Source: Nocardia vinacea
Lineage (GTDB): Bacteria > Actinomycetota > Actinomycetes > Mycobacteriales > Mycobacteriaceae
DNA: 64,000 bases
Assembly: GCF_035920345.1 (NCBI RefSeq)
Contig: NZ_CP109149.1
Span: 3,720,001 to 3,784,000 of the forward strand
Direction: 5' to 3'
Every line of letters starts with the position of its first letter. The stretch's first letter is position 1. Positions 44,526-53,361 of the stretch are shown piece by piece. Below the pieces are notes generated by a model. It searched no databases and had not been told where the DNA came from. It saw nothing but the letters and a program-made list of their open reading frames with translations. A program made the position numbers and the translations under genes.

Positions 44526-44980
44526 CGGATTCCTTCCGTTGTCGGGCTCTGCAGAGGTCGAGTGAGACGTGGATGTACGTTCTGTCGTTCTTCTCCCCCG
44601 CCCTGGCGCCGGACGACCGTGCAGTTCCTTCTCCGGCTAACAAGAGGTCAAAGCACCATGAATACACAGTAACTTACTGACGGCAAATACACTGGCCAAC
44701 AGCGAAAACTGCGCGTTATTTCGAGTGTTGACTGGTCGTTGCCAACACGCACTCGCTATGTTCGCTCACGAATATTGAGTAACATCATTAATCGGGAATC
44801 GACAAGCCACGATCACGCGCCGGGCAGTCGCGATCGGCTCCATGCGAGGGGTGGTCCAGCATCGCCGATCCAGCGAATCCCTTGGCCGACGCGGAGGTGT
44901 GGGCTATCGACGAGCTCGACAGGGCGCGCTCAGTGTGAGAAGTGCACGGGCACAACCGATATCGAGTATCGAAACGGCGC
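44526..44980. other. Intergenic stretch upstream of the MpaB gene
   Basis: 455 bp. AT-rich around 44655-44770; CAGTAACTTACTG at 44667-44679 is a perfect 6-bp-arm palindrome with one central base, an operator candidate for the MpaB gene. The rest carries no gene. Confidence 0.4.
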
Positions 44981-45424
44981 TCAGTGGCTGAGGAGGTCCT
45001 TGTAGGCTTCGAGGATGCCGCGGATGGATGGCGTCACGAGCAGTTCACCGTCCAGCGGTGCCCAGACATAATCGGCGTGGGCGGAGAGGACGATCGGGCT
45101 GGTGGCTGCTACCTCTACGGCGAAATGCAAGCGCCGCACCGGTTTTCCGGCCGGCGACAGGTAGTCGAAGTCCCCGATGTGGTGGCCGATGCCGGTGACG
45201 GTCAGGCCGGTCTCTTCGCGGACTCCGCGAATCAATGCGGCGGAGACCGATTCGCCGGGTTCCACGGTGGCACCCGGAAGCTTGCGGGTCAGCGGGAGCG
45301 GTCCTGTGCTGTGGGCCTCCAGCAGCAACACTTCCCCGCCCCGGTCGATGATCGCACCGACTCGCAGACCAACACCATCACGTTCGCCGCGCGGAAGCGC
45401 CTCATCGAACATCGATACCGACAT
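44981..45424 (-). CDS. NUDIX hydrolase
   Basis: 147 residues from ATG 45424 (start uncertain; GTG 12 bp upstream is possible). Nudix box is GATVEPGESVSAALIRGVRE ETGL near residues 50-75, matching Gx5Ex7REUxEExGU, with KLPGATVEPGES like 8-oxo-dGTP or ADP-sugar pyrophosphatases. Hydrolyses a nucleoside-diphosphate derivative; substrate unknown. Confidence 0.85.
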   Translation of the reverse strand: MSVSMFDEALPRGERDGVGLRVGAIIDRGGEVLLLEAHSTGPLPLTRKLPGATVEPGESVSAALIRGVREETGLTVTGIGHHIGDFDYLSPAGKPVRRLHFAVEVAATSPIVLSAHADYVWAPLDGELLVTPSIRGILEAYKDLLSH

Positions 45425-45895
45425 CGGCGGACTCACCAGCCTTCGGTCGGGCGGACGCGCCGCGTTCGTGTGAAAGCAATCATCCCAATATTAACGTGAC
45501 GTGCCCGCCGCAGGACAGCAGGCACCAGAGGTGTGTTCGTGCAATTGATTTCGCCCGGTTGCCCCGCCGACCGGACGCACCCCCCTCCGCCGCTTTTCAA
45601 CCGTATGGTTTCAAGTATTGAACGCACTGGTTTCCATAACTAGTCCCCGGCGTTCGTGGTGTCCGGAACCGACGCTCACCTCTAGTTGATACAGCGACTA
45701 TTGGCTGCCGCTTGTCGGTAGCTCGAGATTGTCTGCTTCTGTATCGTCGTGTCTGCACTCACCGCCGGGTGGCGGACGTTTCGACGCGAACGGCCGTGCA
45801 GCGGATGGTGCCGGGAGGGTTCGAAGTAGTCGTTAGGGTCCACGAAGTGTTGTCGCGCAACGGTAGCTCGGAATGAACGACGGAGAGGGGCGTAG
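45425..45895. other. Intergenic stretch
   Basis: 471 bp between divergent NUDIX and hypothetical genes. Contains AT-rich parts (CCCAATATTAACGTGACG near 45480) but no supported gene, repeat or palindrome. Confidence 0.35.
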
Positions 45896-46453
45896 GTGGC
45901 GACAGCTGCGCAATTGCGAGCAGTGCTGGCGGTATTGCAGGCCGACGTGGAAAGAACCGCTTCCGGCTGGTCGGCCGAACCGCCCGTCGAACGCGCCGAG
46001 CTAGCGGGTCGGCTACACGGTTTGATCAGTAGTGAGCTGCGGGACTTGGTTGTCCAGGACCCACTGGGGGGGCAGTACATGGGCCACTGGTCGATGGCCG
46101 CGACTGCGGAGCAAGACGCCGTAGGTGATGTGTCGGTGCAGGCGCAGTTCGACGCACGGTGGCTGCGTCACCACATCGCCACACTGGCCTCCCGCAATGC
46201 CCCGACCCCCGTGCCCGCGCTACTGGCTGCGGCCGTTCAGGCCGTCGACGCCGCCACTACTTTGCTGGCGCTGGCGCGCGATCCCCGCGGCGAGGGCAGT
46301 CAGGCCGCGTGGCAGGCGGTAATCGACGATCTCGCGATCGCATTCCATCTGGTCAACGACGAACATGACGCCGTCACACAGCCGATCCGCTCAGTGCCGG
46401 CACCTGACGATCACCGGTTCCGGGCGCCGAGATCGGCGGACCGGAACCGGTGA
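45896..46453 (+). CDS. Hypothetical protein (185 aa)
   Basis: GTG start at 45896 (MATAAQLRAVLAVLQADVER). Helical N-terminal half, then RWLRHHIATLASRNAPTPVP and AWQAVIDDLAIAFHLVNDEH. No family recognised. Convergent with the bacterioferritin gene, 5 bp apart; a 12-bp-stem hairpin overlaps its last codons. Confidence 0.55.
   Translation: MATAAQLRAVLAVLQADVERTASGWSAEPPVERAELAGRLHGLISSELRDLVVQDPLGGQYMGHWSMAATAEQDAVGDVSVQAQFDARWLRHHIATLASRNAPTPVPALLAAAVQAVDAATTLLALARDPRGEGSQAAWQAVIDDLAIAFHLVNDEHDAVTQPIRSVPAPDDHRFRAPRSADRNR
46412..46452. terminator. Bidirectional hairpin at convergent gene ends
   Basis: CACCGGTTCCGG (46412-46423) and CCGGAACCGGTG (46441-46452) make a perfect 12-bp stem, loop 17 nt, overlapping the last codons of the 185-aa gene and ending 6 bp before the bacterioferritin stop. 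Confidence 0.6.
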
Positions 46454-46458
46454 CGATG

Positions 46459-46941
46459 TCAGTCGTCTTCCGGGGTGTCGGTATAACGCTGTAGGTACAG
46501 CTGCTCGCCCAGCTTCTCGATCAGGTCGAGTTCGGTCTCCAGATAGTCGACGTGCGATTCCTCATCCTCGAGAATGGACTCGAAGATGCGCGCGGAGGTG
46601 GCATCACCGCGTGAGCGCATCAGCTCGATACCGCCGCGCAGCCGGTCCACGGCCTCCATCTCGATCTTCAGATCGGCCCGCAACTGTTCGGGGACGGTCT
46701 GGCCGATGCGCAGCGGGTTGAGCTTCTGGTAGTTCGGCAGCCCCTCGAGGAAGAGGATGCGATCGGTGAGCACCTCCGCATGCTTCATCTCATCGATGGA
46801 CTCGTGGCGGGTGTGCTTGGCAAGTTTGGTGAAACCCCAGTTCTCCTGCATCTTTGCATGCAGGAAGTACTGATTGATCGCCGTGAGTTCGGCTGTCAGC
46901 TGCTCATTGAGCAGCGCGATGATTTCCTTATCGCCATCCAT
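46459..46941 (-). CDS. bfr: Bacterioferritin
   Basis: 160 residues from ATG 46941 (MDGDKEIIALLNEQLTAELT), the length and start typical of mycobacterial BfrA; a longer frame upstream is not conserved. Ferroxidase ligands are in ELTAINQYFLHAKM (E18), RHESIDEMKHAE, and DEESHVDYLE; the Met in the KMQENWG region suits haem ligation at the dimer. Iron storage in the cytoplasm. It is 61 bp from the bfd gene on the same strand. Confidence 0.93.
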   Translation of the reverse strand: MDGDKEIIALLNEQLTAELTAINQYFLHAKMQENWGFTKLAKHTRHESIDEMKHAEVLTDRILFLEGLPNYQKLNPLRIGQTVPEQLRADLKIEMEAVDRLRGGIELMRSRGDATSARIFESILEDEESHVDYLETELDLIEKLGEQLYLQRYTDTPEDD

Positions 46942-47002
46942 GGCTGCGATCGTGTCACAGCTCACAATCGGCGAACCGGTAAGGACGGCCTATCGTGTCG
47001 GA

Positions 47003-47200
47003 CTACGCCGCGGAGGTCTCGACCTCCTGGAGGGGCGCAGCGCAAGCTCGGCCAACCACCTCGGAAAGGCGCCGGGTACAGCTACCGCAGCCGGGCTTCC
47101 AGCCGCACGCCTTTTTGACCTGCGCGGTCGAGCTGGCTCCGGCGGCGACACAGCTGTGCACGTCCGATTCGGAGACGGCGTTGCAGATACAGACGTACAC
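47003..47200 (-). CDS. bfd: Bacterioferritin-associated ferredoxin
   Basis: 65-residue [2Fe-2S] protein. C4 and C6 (MYVCIC) and CGWKPGCGSC give the four-cysteine site of the Bfd domain. It delivers electrons to release iron from bacterioferritin. An IdeR-like box lies 50-70 bp upstream, so it should be induced when iron is short, and bfr just downstream may be co-transcribed. Confidence 0.93.
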   Translation of the reverse strand: MYVCICNAVSESDVHSCVAAGASSTAQVKKACGWKPGCGSCTRRLSEVVGRACAAPLQEVETSAA

Positions 47201-47230
47201 GATGCCTCATTGTGCGAGCGGAACAGTTCA

Positions 47231-47268
47231 CGAGGTTAGCCTCATCTAAAGAGGTAAGCCTCCCCTAA
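47231..47268. promoter_or_regulatory. IdeR/DmdR-type iron boxes upstream of bfd
   Basis: AGGTAAGCCTCCCCTAA at 47252-47268 and GAGGTTAGCCTCATCT at 47232-47247 resemble the IdeR consensus TTAGGTTAGGCTAACCTAA (reverse strand TTAGGGGAGGCTTACCTC). The two tandem sites lie 32-68 bp before the bfd start. This predicts iron-dependent repression of bfd. Confidence 0.65.
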
Positions 47269-47336
47269 TGTATAGCACCCTCATGCCGATTCCTGTCAAT
47301 AGCCTCTCGGCACTATTCGAGGCGATGATCCCACCC

Positions 47337-47667
47337 TTACCGGATGCGGCGGACGAGGCGGGCTCGCTCGAAGAGACCGAGCAGTTGCTGTGCCTCCGCT
47401 TTGGACAGTTCGGGCGCCGCGGTGAGTACGTCGGCTACGTCCAGCGAGACTCCGGTCGGCGGCTGGTTCACCGACCGGCACGCGGGTAGGTAGCTTCGGT
47501 CGAGTTGCACGGTCGTGGTCGAAGTGTCGCGGAAGCCGTAGGCGGTCACGGAGATTCCGGCGGTTTCGGCGTGGGTGGTGTCGACGTGCAGTGCGCATTG
47601 CCCGGCTCGGACAAAGACAATTTCGGGGGTCAGCCAGACCTGGCAACCAGCGCGGCTGCTCCGGCAC
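47337..47667 (-). pseudogene. Unknown gene with an N-terminal frameshift
   Basis: Minus-strand frame reads VWLTPEIVFVRAGQCALHVD TTHAETAGISVTAYGFRDTS TTTVQLDRSYLP, then a helical tail LSKAEAQQLLGLFERARLVR, clearly protein-like, but has no start codon. The GTG at 47667 with VPEQPRW is in the next frame, so a one-base shift near 47645 breaks the gene. The intact form would be ~110 residues. Family not recognised. Confidence 0.4.
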
Positions 47668-47867
47668 GGCCGCTGCGACAGCTCACCGCGGCATCCGATC
47701 GCGGCGGCTTCAGCCTCGCGGTGACCGACCGGGGATACACCATGCTCATCGGCGGTATCGGACGCGAGATCGACGAGATCTTTCCACTGCGGCCGGGAGT
47801 ACTGCTGCCTTTGGTCAGCACCAATCTCGCCAAACTCCTCAGATCACACGGCGCGCTGACACTCTGA
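47586..47867 (+). CDS. Short ORF, possible gene remnant
   Basis: Protein-like C-terminal part RGGFSLAVTDRGYTMLIGGI GREIDEIFPLRPGVLLPLVS TNLAKLL ending at 47867, overlapping in antisense with the 5' part of the previous ORF. Start unclear (GTG 47586). Either a small gene or the 3' end of a lost gene. Confidence 0.3.
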   Translation: MQCALPGSDKDNFGGQPDLATSAAAPARPLRQLTAASDRGGFSLAVTDRGYTMLIGGIGREIDEIFPLRPGVLLPLVSTNLAKLLRSHGALTL

Positions 47868-47964
47868 GCGGATATGAGGCGGCCGGTCCTTGCCGCATTG
47901 CGATATGACAGCTACGCGGCGACTCACCCGACCGCCGCGGCATCAGTGCCCCTACGCACCACCG

Positions 47965-48942
47965 TCACGTATGGACGGGTACGGCCGACAGACGGGTCCG
48001 AGCCGTCTCGTACTCCTCGATGAGGCGGTCGATGACGGCGGCGGCCGGACGTACCGCGTCGACGTTGCCGATGCCATGACCGGCACCCCAAACATCGCGC
48101 CAGGCCTTCGCATCCTTGGCGCTGCCGTCGGCGAAATTCATTGCCGCGGAGTCGGATCCGGGTAGCGCATCGGGGTCGAGTCCGGCGGCGAGGATGCTGC
48201 CGCGCAGGTAGTTGCCGTGCACGCCGGTGAAGAGGTTGCTGTAGATGATGTCGGAGGCGGTTGAATCGACGATCATCTGCTTGTAGTCGGGTTCCGCGTT
48301 CGCCTCGTCGGTGGCGATGAACATCGACCCGACGTAGGCGAAGTCGGCACCCGCCGCCTGGGCGGCCAATACCGAGTTGCCGTGCGCGATCGATCCGGAC
48401 AGCACAAGCGGTCCGTCGAACCAACTCCGGATCTCCTGGACCAATGCGAATGGCGACTGCGTTCCCGCGTGACCGCCCGCGCCCGCCGCCACGGCGATGA
48501 GTCCGTCGGCGCCCTTGTCGACGGCTTTGCGGGCGAAGACATTGTTGATCACGTCGTGCAGCACGATGCCGCCGTAGGCGTGGATGCGTTCGTTGACCTC
48601 CGGCCGAGCGCCTAGCGAGGTGATCACGATGGGGACGCGGAATTCCTCGACCACCGCGAGATCGTGCTCGAGCCGATCGCTGGTCTTGTGCACGATCAGG
48701 TTCACGGCGTACGGCGCACTCGGCGTCTGCGGATGTTGGGCATCGAATTCCGCCAGTGCCTGGGTGATCCGGGTGAGCCAGTGCCGCAGTTCTGATTCCG
48801 GGCGTGCATTGAGTGAGGGGAACGACCCGACTATGCCCGAGGTCGACTGGGCGATGACCAACTCCGGATTCGACACGATGAACATCGGGGACGCGATAAC
48901 GGGCAGACGCAGTCGGTCACACAGGACGGGCGGCACGCTCAT
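47965..48942 (-). CDS. Nitronate monooxygenase-like flavoprotein
   Basis: 325-residue FMN TIM barrel of the NMO/2-nitropropane dioxygenase family: LPVIASPMFIVSNPELVIAQ, VAAGAGGHAGTQSPFALVQE (FMN phosphate loop with the active-site His) and LSGSIAHGNSVLAAQAAGAD FAYVGSMF. Probably detoxifies nitronates such as propionate-3-nitronate; the exact class (I or II) is not certain. Confidence 0.88.
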   Translation of the reverse strand: MSVPPVLCDRLRLPVIASPMFIVSNPELVIAQSTSGIVGSFPSLNARPESELRHWLTRITQALAEFDAQHPQTPSAPYAVNLIVHKTSDRLEHDLAVVEEFRVPIVITSLGARPEVNERIHAYGGIVLHDVINNVFARKAVDKGADGLIAVAAGAGGHAGTQSPFALVQEIRSWFDGPLVLSGSIAHGNSVLAAQAAGADFAYVGSMFIATDEANAEPDYKQMIVDSTASDIIYSNLFTGVHGNYLRGSILAAGLDPDALPGSDSAAMNFADGSAKDAKAWRDVWGAGHGIGNVDAVRPAAAVIDRLIEEYETARTRLSAVPVHT

Positions 48943-49004
48943 GGAATCTCCTCGAACACGGCCGGAGGTTGGGAATGCGCTGATCGGGACGGCCGCGACG
49001 GAAA

Positions 49005-49916
49005 TCAGGATACTTTATTACGCAATAGGACCGGCGTCGTCGGGCCGAATCCTCGAATATCCGCAGGTTCCAGTGCTGTGAGGTCGAAGTCGGGATGCCC
49101 GGCGAGCGCCTCGGCCACCGTGGGTGCGACCAGCACGGTATTCGGTTCGGTGCGTACCGTGAGCCGATTCGCCAAATTCACCGTGGTGCCGAAGACATCA
49201 CCCAGGTGCCGGGCCACCGGCCCCAACGCCAAACCCACCCGCAGGCCGCGGATATCGGCATCGTCTTCGAAGGCCGCGATCAGCCCGGTGGCGATATGCG
49301 CGAGGGCCGCGGCGTTATCGGCAGTGAACAGCACCTCGTCGCCGAGCATTTTGACGACGTCACCACCACAGTCGACGACGATCTCGGTGACGCGATATTC
49401 GAATCGTGCGATGATGCGCGTCAGCTCGATATCGGAGCGATCCCGGCTCAGTTCCGTGAAATCGACGATGTCGGCGAAGCCCACGCCCGATACGGCCGAC
49501 GTGGACTCGTCGGCCTCGGGCATGGCCACCGCGACGCTCAACTGGCGACGCCAGATCTGCCCGAGCAACCACTGAACCTCCGAGGTCCGGTCCGTCAGGA
49601 CTCGGACCGCCTCGGCGCGCCCGATACCATTCGCACCCGACCGGCTGGTGACGATCTCCACCTGCAACTGCGCCAGATGTGCGATGGAGCGACTCAACAC
49701 CCGGGCCAACCGCAGCGAATCGGGTTCGGCCACCGCACCTTCGGCGACGAACCCAGTCATCATGCGCAGCATCTCGATATCGGATTCGGTGAATTCGAGA
49801 TCGGCCGCACCCGCGGCCGGATAACCGAGCGCGCACCAGTACCGGCGCGCCCGAGCGAGCGGTACCCCGGCGGCGGCCGCAGCCTGTGCGGCGGTGTAGC
49901 GCGGAGCGGCGGTCAC
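49005..49916 (-). CDS. Class III adenylate cyclase with N-terminal regulatory domain
   Basis: 303 residues. N-terminal about 90 residues (YTAAQAAAAAGVPLARARRY WCALGYPAAG) resemble the adenylate-cyclase regulatory domain of mycobacterial Rv2212/Rv1264-type enzymes. The catalytic domain keeps both metal Asp (GFADIVDFTE, MLGDEVLFTA), the adenine-specifying Lys (VVKMLGDE) and the transition-state Asn/Arg (NLANRLTVR), so it should make cAMP. It overlaps the upstream SDR gene by 4 bp. Confidence 0.9.
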   Translation of the reverse strand: MTAAPRYTAAQAAAAAGVPLARARRYWCALGYPAAGAADLEFTESDIEMLRMMTGFVAEGAVAEPDSLRLARVLSRSIAHLAQLQVEIVTSRSGANGIGRAEAVRVLTDRTSEVQWLLGQIWRRQLSVAVAMPEADESTSAVSGVGFADIVDFTELSRDRSDIELTRIIARFEYRVTEIVVDCGGDVVKMLGDEVLFTADNAAALAHIATGLIAAFEDDADIRGLRVGLALGPVARHLGDVFGTTVNLANRLTVRTEPNTVLVAPTVAEALAGHPDFDLTALEPADIRGFGPTTPVLLRNKVS

Positions 49917-50665
49917 AGCAGGGAATATCCGCCGTCGACCGTAATCGTCGTGCCCGTGACATAGGCCGAGGATTCGGCGGCCAGGAACAGATAGATGCCG
50001 GGCAGGTCGGCGGGAGTTCCCCAGCGCCCGAGGGCGGTATGGCCGACGATATCGTTCTCACGCTCGGCATCTCGGTGCCAGTGCGCTCCCATCCCGGTGT
50101 CGAACCAGCCGAGCGCGACCGCGTTGACGGTGATCGCACGTGGTCCGAGTTCCTGCGCCAGGGCCTGAACCAGGGCGTGGGCACCGCTTTTGGAGGCCGC
50201 GTACGCGGAAAGTCCGGCCCGAGGCCGCTGACCGATGACCGAACCGGTGACGATGATCCGACCGCCCTCCCCCATCACCGATGCCGCCGCACGCGCGCCG
50301 AGGAAGGTCCCGGTCAGGTTCACGTCGATGATGTCGCGCCATACGGCGGGCTTGGTCTGTGTCACCGTCGAAACCTCCGGTGACACACCAGCATTGCAGA
50401 TCCACACGTCCACGCCACCGAAGCGCTCGACCATGCGTTCGGCGACGGTGTCGTTGAACTCGTCGTCGCGCACATCACCCGCACACACCAGCGGGTCTCC
50501 GTGCAGCGAGTCGGCCACCTCGCGCAGCGCGTGCTCCGACCGCGCGACCAATCCCAGCTGCGCCCCCGCGGCGTCGAAGGCGGTCGCGAGCACCCGTCCC
50601 AAGCCGCGTCCGGCGCCGGTAATGACTACGCGTCGCCCCGATACGTCGGCATGCCCCATACCCAT
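49913..50665 (-). CDS. Short-chain dehydrogenase/reductase
   Basis: 250-residue classical SDR. TGAGRGLG cofactor motif at about 18-25, catalytic Ser in VTGSVIGQRP and YxxxK in SAYAASKSGAH; ending TTITVDGGYSLL. Oxidises or reduces an alcohol/ketone with NAD(P). Coupled by 4 bp to the adenylate cyclase, an unusual pairing. Its promoter region carries a TetR-type palindrome (50699-50713) shared with five other sites here. Confidence 0.9.
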   Translation of the reverse strand: MGMGHADVSGRRVVITGAGRGLGRVLATAFDAAGAQLGLVARSEHALREVADSLHGDPLVCAGDVRDDEFNDTVAERMVERFGGVDVWICNAGVSPEVSTVTQTKPAVWRDIIDVNLTGTFLGARAAASVMGEGGRIIVTGSVIGQRPRAGLSAYAASKSGAHALVQALAQELGPRAITVNAVALGWFDTGMGAHWHRDAERENDIVGHTALGRWGTPADLPGIYLFLAAESSAYVTGTTITVDGGYSLL

Positions 50666-50698
50666 TGCATCTCACCGTCCATCCACCGATAAATTCTT

Positions 50699-50713
50699 CG
50701 ACCGGTCGGTACA
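50699..50713. promoter_or_regulatory. TetR-type operator, site 1
   Basis: CGACCGGTCGGTACA between divergent SDR and enoyl-CoA hydratase genes; the minus strand reads TGTACCGACCGGTCG. Shares ACCGACCG with sites at 51567, 57047, 57159, 59912 and 62704. Confidence 0.7.
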
Positions 50714-50755
50714 CTATACTGCGCGAACGTAGCACACAAACGGAGGCATCGAATA

Positions 50756-51553
50756 GTGAGCAGCAATCCAGCACCCGCCAAGGTCGGGCTCGAGCCGCAT
50801 CCCGCCGACGAGCGACTGGCCATCCTGCGCATCGAGCGCCATCCGGTGAACGCGCTCGACCAGGAGATGTGGGATCTGCTCGAAACCGTTGCGGCGGAAC
50901 TGCACAGCAGCACCACCTATCGGGCTGTCGTGATCACCGGCGGCGAACACTTCGCGGCCGGTGCCGACGTGAAGGAGATGCTCGGCCTGTCCCCTGAGGC
51001 ATTCGGACGGCGAAACCGGGTGCTGCAACAAGCATTTCACGCCCTGGCAACGGCTCCGCAGATCACGATCGCGGCGATCAACGGCTACGCGCTGGGCGGC
51101 GGCTGCGAGCTGGCGCTGGCCGCCGACTTCCGCATCGGCGGTCGCGGCGCCGTCCTCGGCCTGCCCGAGATCACGCTCGGGATCATGCCCGGCTCCGGTG
51201 GTACACAACGTCTTTCGCGGATCGCCGGACTCGCTGGAGCAAAGGATCTGATCCTCACCGGACGCCTCGTGCGCGCGGAGGAGGCCCTGCGCATCGGCCT
51301 CATCGATCAACTGCTCGACGACGCCGAAGTGTTCGACGCCGCCGTCGAGCGAGGGCTCTCGTACGCCCGCGGCCCGCTCGCACTCAGGTACGCGAAGCAG
51401 GCGATCGATAACGGGTTCGGCCTGCCGATCGAGGACGGGCTGGCACTGGAAGCCGATCTGATCACCCGATGCTTCGCAAGCGAGGACGGACAGCGCGGTC
51501 TGCGCAGCTTCGTCCAGGACGGCCCGCGAAAAGCAACCTTCCAGGGCCGGTGA
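50756..51553 (+). CDS. Enoyl-CoA hydratase
   Basis: 265 residues, GTG start at 50756. Both catalytic glutamates of the crotonase fold are present (GYALGGGCELALAADF and LGLPEITLGIMPGSGGTQ), in contrast to the 3448-4260 protein. Adds water to a 2-enoyl-CoA in beta-oxidation. Its promoter carries operator site 1; it is followed by an SDR gene with its own site 2. Confidence 0.9.
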   Translation: MSSNPAPAKVGLEPHPADERLAILRIERHPVNALDQEMWDLLETVAAELHSSTTYRAVVITGGEHFAAGADVKEMLGLSPEAFGRRNRVLQQAFHALATAPQITIAAINGYALGGGCELALAADFRIGGRGAVLGLPEITLGIMPGSGGTQRLSRIAGLAGAKDLILTGRLVRAEEALRIGLIDQLLDDAEVFDAAVERGLSYARGPLALRYAKQAIDNGFGLPIEDGLALEADLITRCFASEDGQRGLRSFVQDGPRKATFQGR

Positions 51554-51566
51554 CTTTCATTGTATG

Positions 51567-51583
51567 TACTGACCGATTGGTCT
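51567..51583. promoter_or_regulatory. TetR-type operator, site 2
   Basis: TACTGACCGATTGGTCTA, 55 bp upstream of the SDR gene start at 51638; same pattern as the other five sites, with a nearby -10-like TAAAAT. Confidence 0.7.
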
Positions 51584-51637
51584 AAAATACGGTGACCGGG
51601 GCCACGGATCGACAATGAAGTACGACAGGAGTCGCGA

Positions 51638-52576
51638 ATGAGTGAGTTGAGTTTCGAGGGCCGCGTCGCGGTGGTTACCGGCGCGGGTCGCGGCATCGGC
51701 CGGGCCCACGCCCGGCTCCTGGCCGAACGCGGGGCGAGCGTCGTTGTCAACGACCTCGGTGGATCGATCGAGGGCGACGGCGCCGACACCACACCGGCCC
51801 AAGCGGTCGTCGACGGCATCACCGCGGCCGGTGGTTCGGCCATCGCCGACGGCAACGACGTCTCGACACCGGCCGGGGCCCAGGCGATCATCGACTCCGC
51901 GGTAGAGCGGTTCGGCCGCATCGACATCCTGATCAACAACGCGGGCATCGTCAGGTATGCGGGCCTGCCCGACGTCGAACTGGACAATGTCGAGCGGCAC
52001 CTCGCGGTACATCTGCTCGGCTCGTTCAACACCATGAAGGCCGCCTGGCCGCATTTCTCGAGCCAGAGCTATGGCCGGGTCGTGCTGACCACCTCGAGCG
52101 GCATCTTCGGCATGGACGTCAACCTGCCGTACGCGACGGCGAAGGCGGGACTCATCGGCCTGGCACGCAGCGCGAAACTGGCCGGTGAACCGCACGGGAT
52201 CAAGGTGAATCTGCTTGCGCCCGCGGCCTACACCCGCATGGCCGGTGGCGATCCCGACAGCGACGAGAACGCCGCGGCCGCCGCGGCGGCCATGCCATCG
52301 GAGTCGGTGGCACCGATGGCCGCCTTCCTGGCCCACGAAAGCTGCCCGGTCAACGGCGAGATCTACACCGCGGGAGCGGGCCGGTTCGCGCGACTGTTCC
52401 TGGCCTCGACGGAAGGCTATCTCGCACAGGGCCCGGCCACGATCGAGGATGTCGCCGCACACTGGGCGGCGATCAATGACGAGACCGGCTATTACGTGCC
52501 GACGGATCTGATGGATTGGTCCGGCACATTCCTGAAGCATCAGTTCGCTCAGATGAGCGCAGACACGACGTCATAG
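51638..52576 (+). CDS. Short-chain dehydrogenase, (3R)-hydroxyacyl-CoA dehydrogenase-like
   Basis: 312 residues, longer than classical SDRs and with the NDLGG loop (VVVNDLGGSIEGDGADTTPA) of the HSD17B4/MFE-2 type. Cofactor motif TGAGRGIGRAHA, Ser in VLTTSSGIFG, YxxxK in LPYATAKAGL. Probably acts on an acyl-CoA or steroid-like hydroxy compound. Controlled by site 2. Confidence 0.88.
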   Translation: MSELSFEGRVAVVTGAGRGIGRAHARLLAERGASVVVNDLGGSIEGDGADTTPAQAVVDGITAAGGSAIADGNDVSTPAGAQAIIDSAVERFGRIDILINNAGIVRYAGLPDVELDNVERHLAVHLLGSFNTMKAAWPHFSSQSYGRVVLTTSSGIFGMDVNLPYATAKAGLIGLARSAKLAGEPHGIKVNLLAPAAYTRMAGGDPDSDENAAAAAAAMPSESVAPMAAFLAHESCPVNGEIYTAGAGRFARLFLASTEGYLAQGPATIEDVAAHWAAINDETGYYVPTDLMDWSGTFLKHQFAQMSADTTS

Positions 52577-52589
52577 GGCGATAGGCAGC

Positions 52590-52637
52590 AGCCCGTCGCT
52601 TGCCGCACCCGAGGGAGAGGGCGGTGAGCGACGGGCT
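52590..52637. terminator. Hairpin between convergent SDR and TetR genes
   Basis: AGCCCGTCGCT (52590-52600) and AGCGACGGGCT (52627-52637) form a perfect 11-bp stem with a 26-nt loop; it ends 3 bp from the TetR stop codon side. Confidence 0.55.
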
Positions 52638-52639
52638 TC

Positions 52640-53332
52640 CTAGTGTTCGAGCCCCTTCGCGAGCAGCACACCGAGCACGGAACGGCCGTGCGCCAGTTCG
52701 GCTTCGGCCGCCGCCTCGTCGATCCGCTCGATCAGAATTCCGTTCAAGAAGATCTCGCAATAGAAGCGGGCGAGCTCGTCCACCTGCAGATCCGGGCGCC
52801 GACCCACCCACTGATATGTGTAGTTGTGCAGGTTCAGGTACGCGAGGGTGGTGAGCTCCAGATCCCGCACCCGCAGCTTGCCCTGCCGATGCCCATCGGC
52901 GAGCACATCGCGGATCTGTGACTCGAAACGCTGGCGCTTGGCCCGGAATCGAATGCGGTATTCACCCTGCAGTTGATGGTGCTCGTGCAGAAAGACCCAC
53001 ACATGATCTTGCCGGTGCACGATCTGGCGCAGTAGCGATTCCGAGAGCAATCGCAGACGGGTCTGGAAGCCGATATCCAGCCGGACGATCGCCGAGGCCT
53101 CGATGAGCAGTGGATCCATCACGCGGTCGTGGATCTCGGCCAGCAACTCTTCTTTGGAACCGATGTAGTAGTACAGCGCACCGCGGGCCAGTCCGGCGGC
53201 GGTGCCGATATCGGCGACCCCGGTGCTCGCATAGCCGTTCTTCGAGAAGAGCTCGACGGCGACATCCACCACTTGCTCCCGCTTGCGGTAGTAGCGGGCG
53301 GTTTTCGCGCGTTCCGTACGCGTTGTAGGCAT
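52640..53332 (-). CDS. TetR-family regulator, likely controller of the operator regulon
   Basis: 230 residues. Helix-turn-helix at about 15-65 (VDVAVELFSKNGYASTGVAD; GLARGALYYYIGSKEELL). The C-terminal domain is of the KstR-like helical type. It is the only transcription factor inside the block that carries six identical operators, so it is the natural candidate to bind them. No such site is seen in its own upstream gap, which instead carries a terminator. Confidence 0.88.
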   Translation of the reverse strand: MPTTRTERAKTARYYRKREQVVDVAVELFSKNGYASTGVADIGTAAGLARGALYYYIGSKEELLAEIHDRVMDPLLIEASAIVRLDIGFQTRLRLLSESLLRQIVHRQDHVWVFLHEHHQLQGEYRIRFRAKRQRFESQIRDVLADGHRQGKLRVRDLELTTLAYLNLHNYTYQWVGRRPDLQVDELARFYCEIFLNGILIERIDEAAAEAELAHGRSVLGVLLAKGLEH

Positions 53333-53361
53333 CGCGGCGCTCCCTTCCTTCGAGCGAAACA

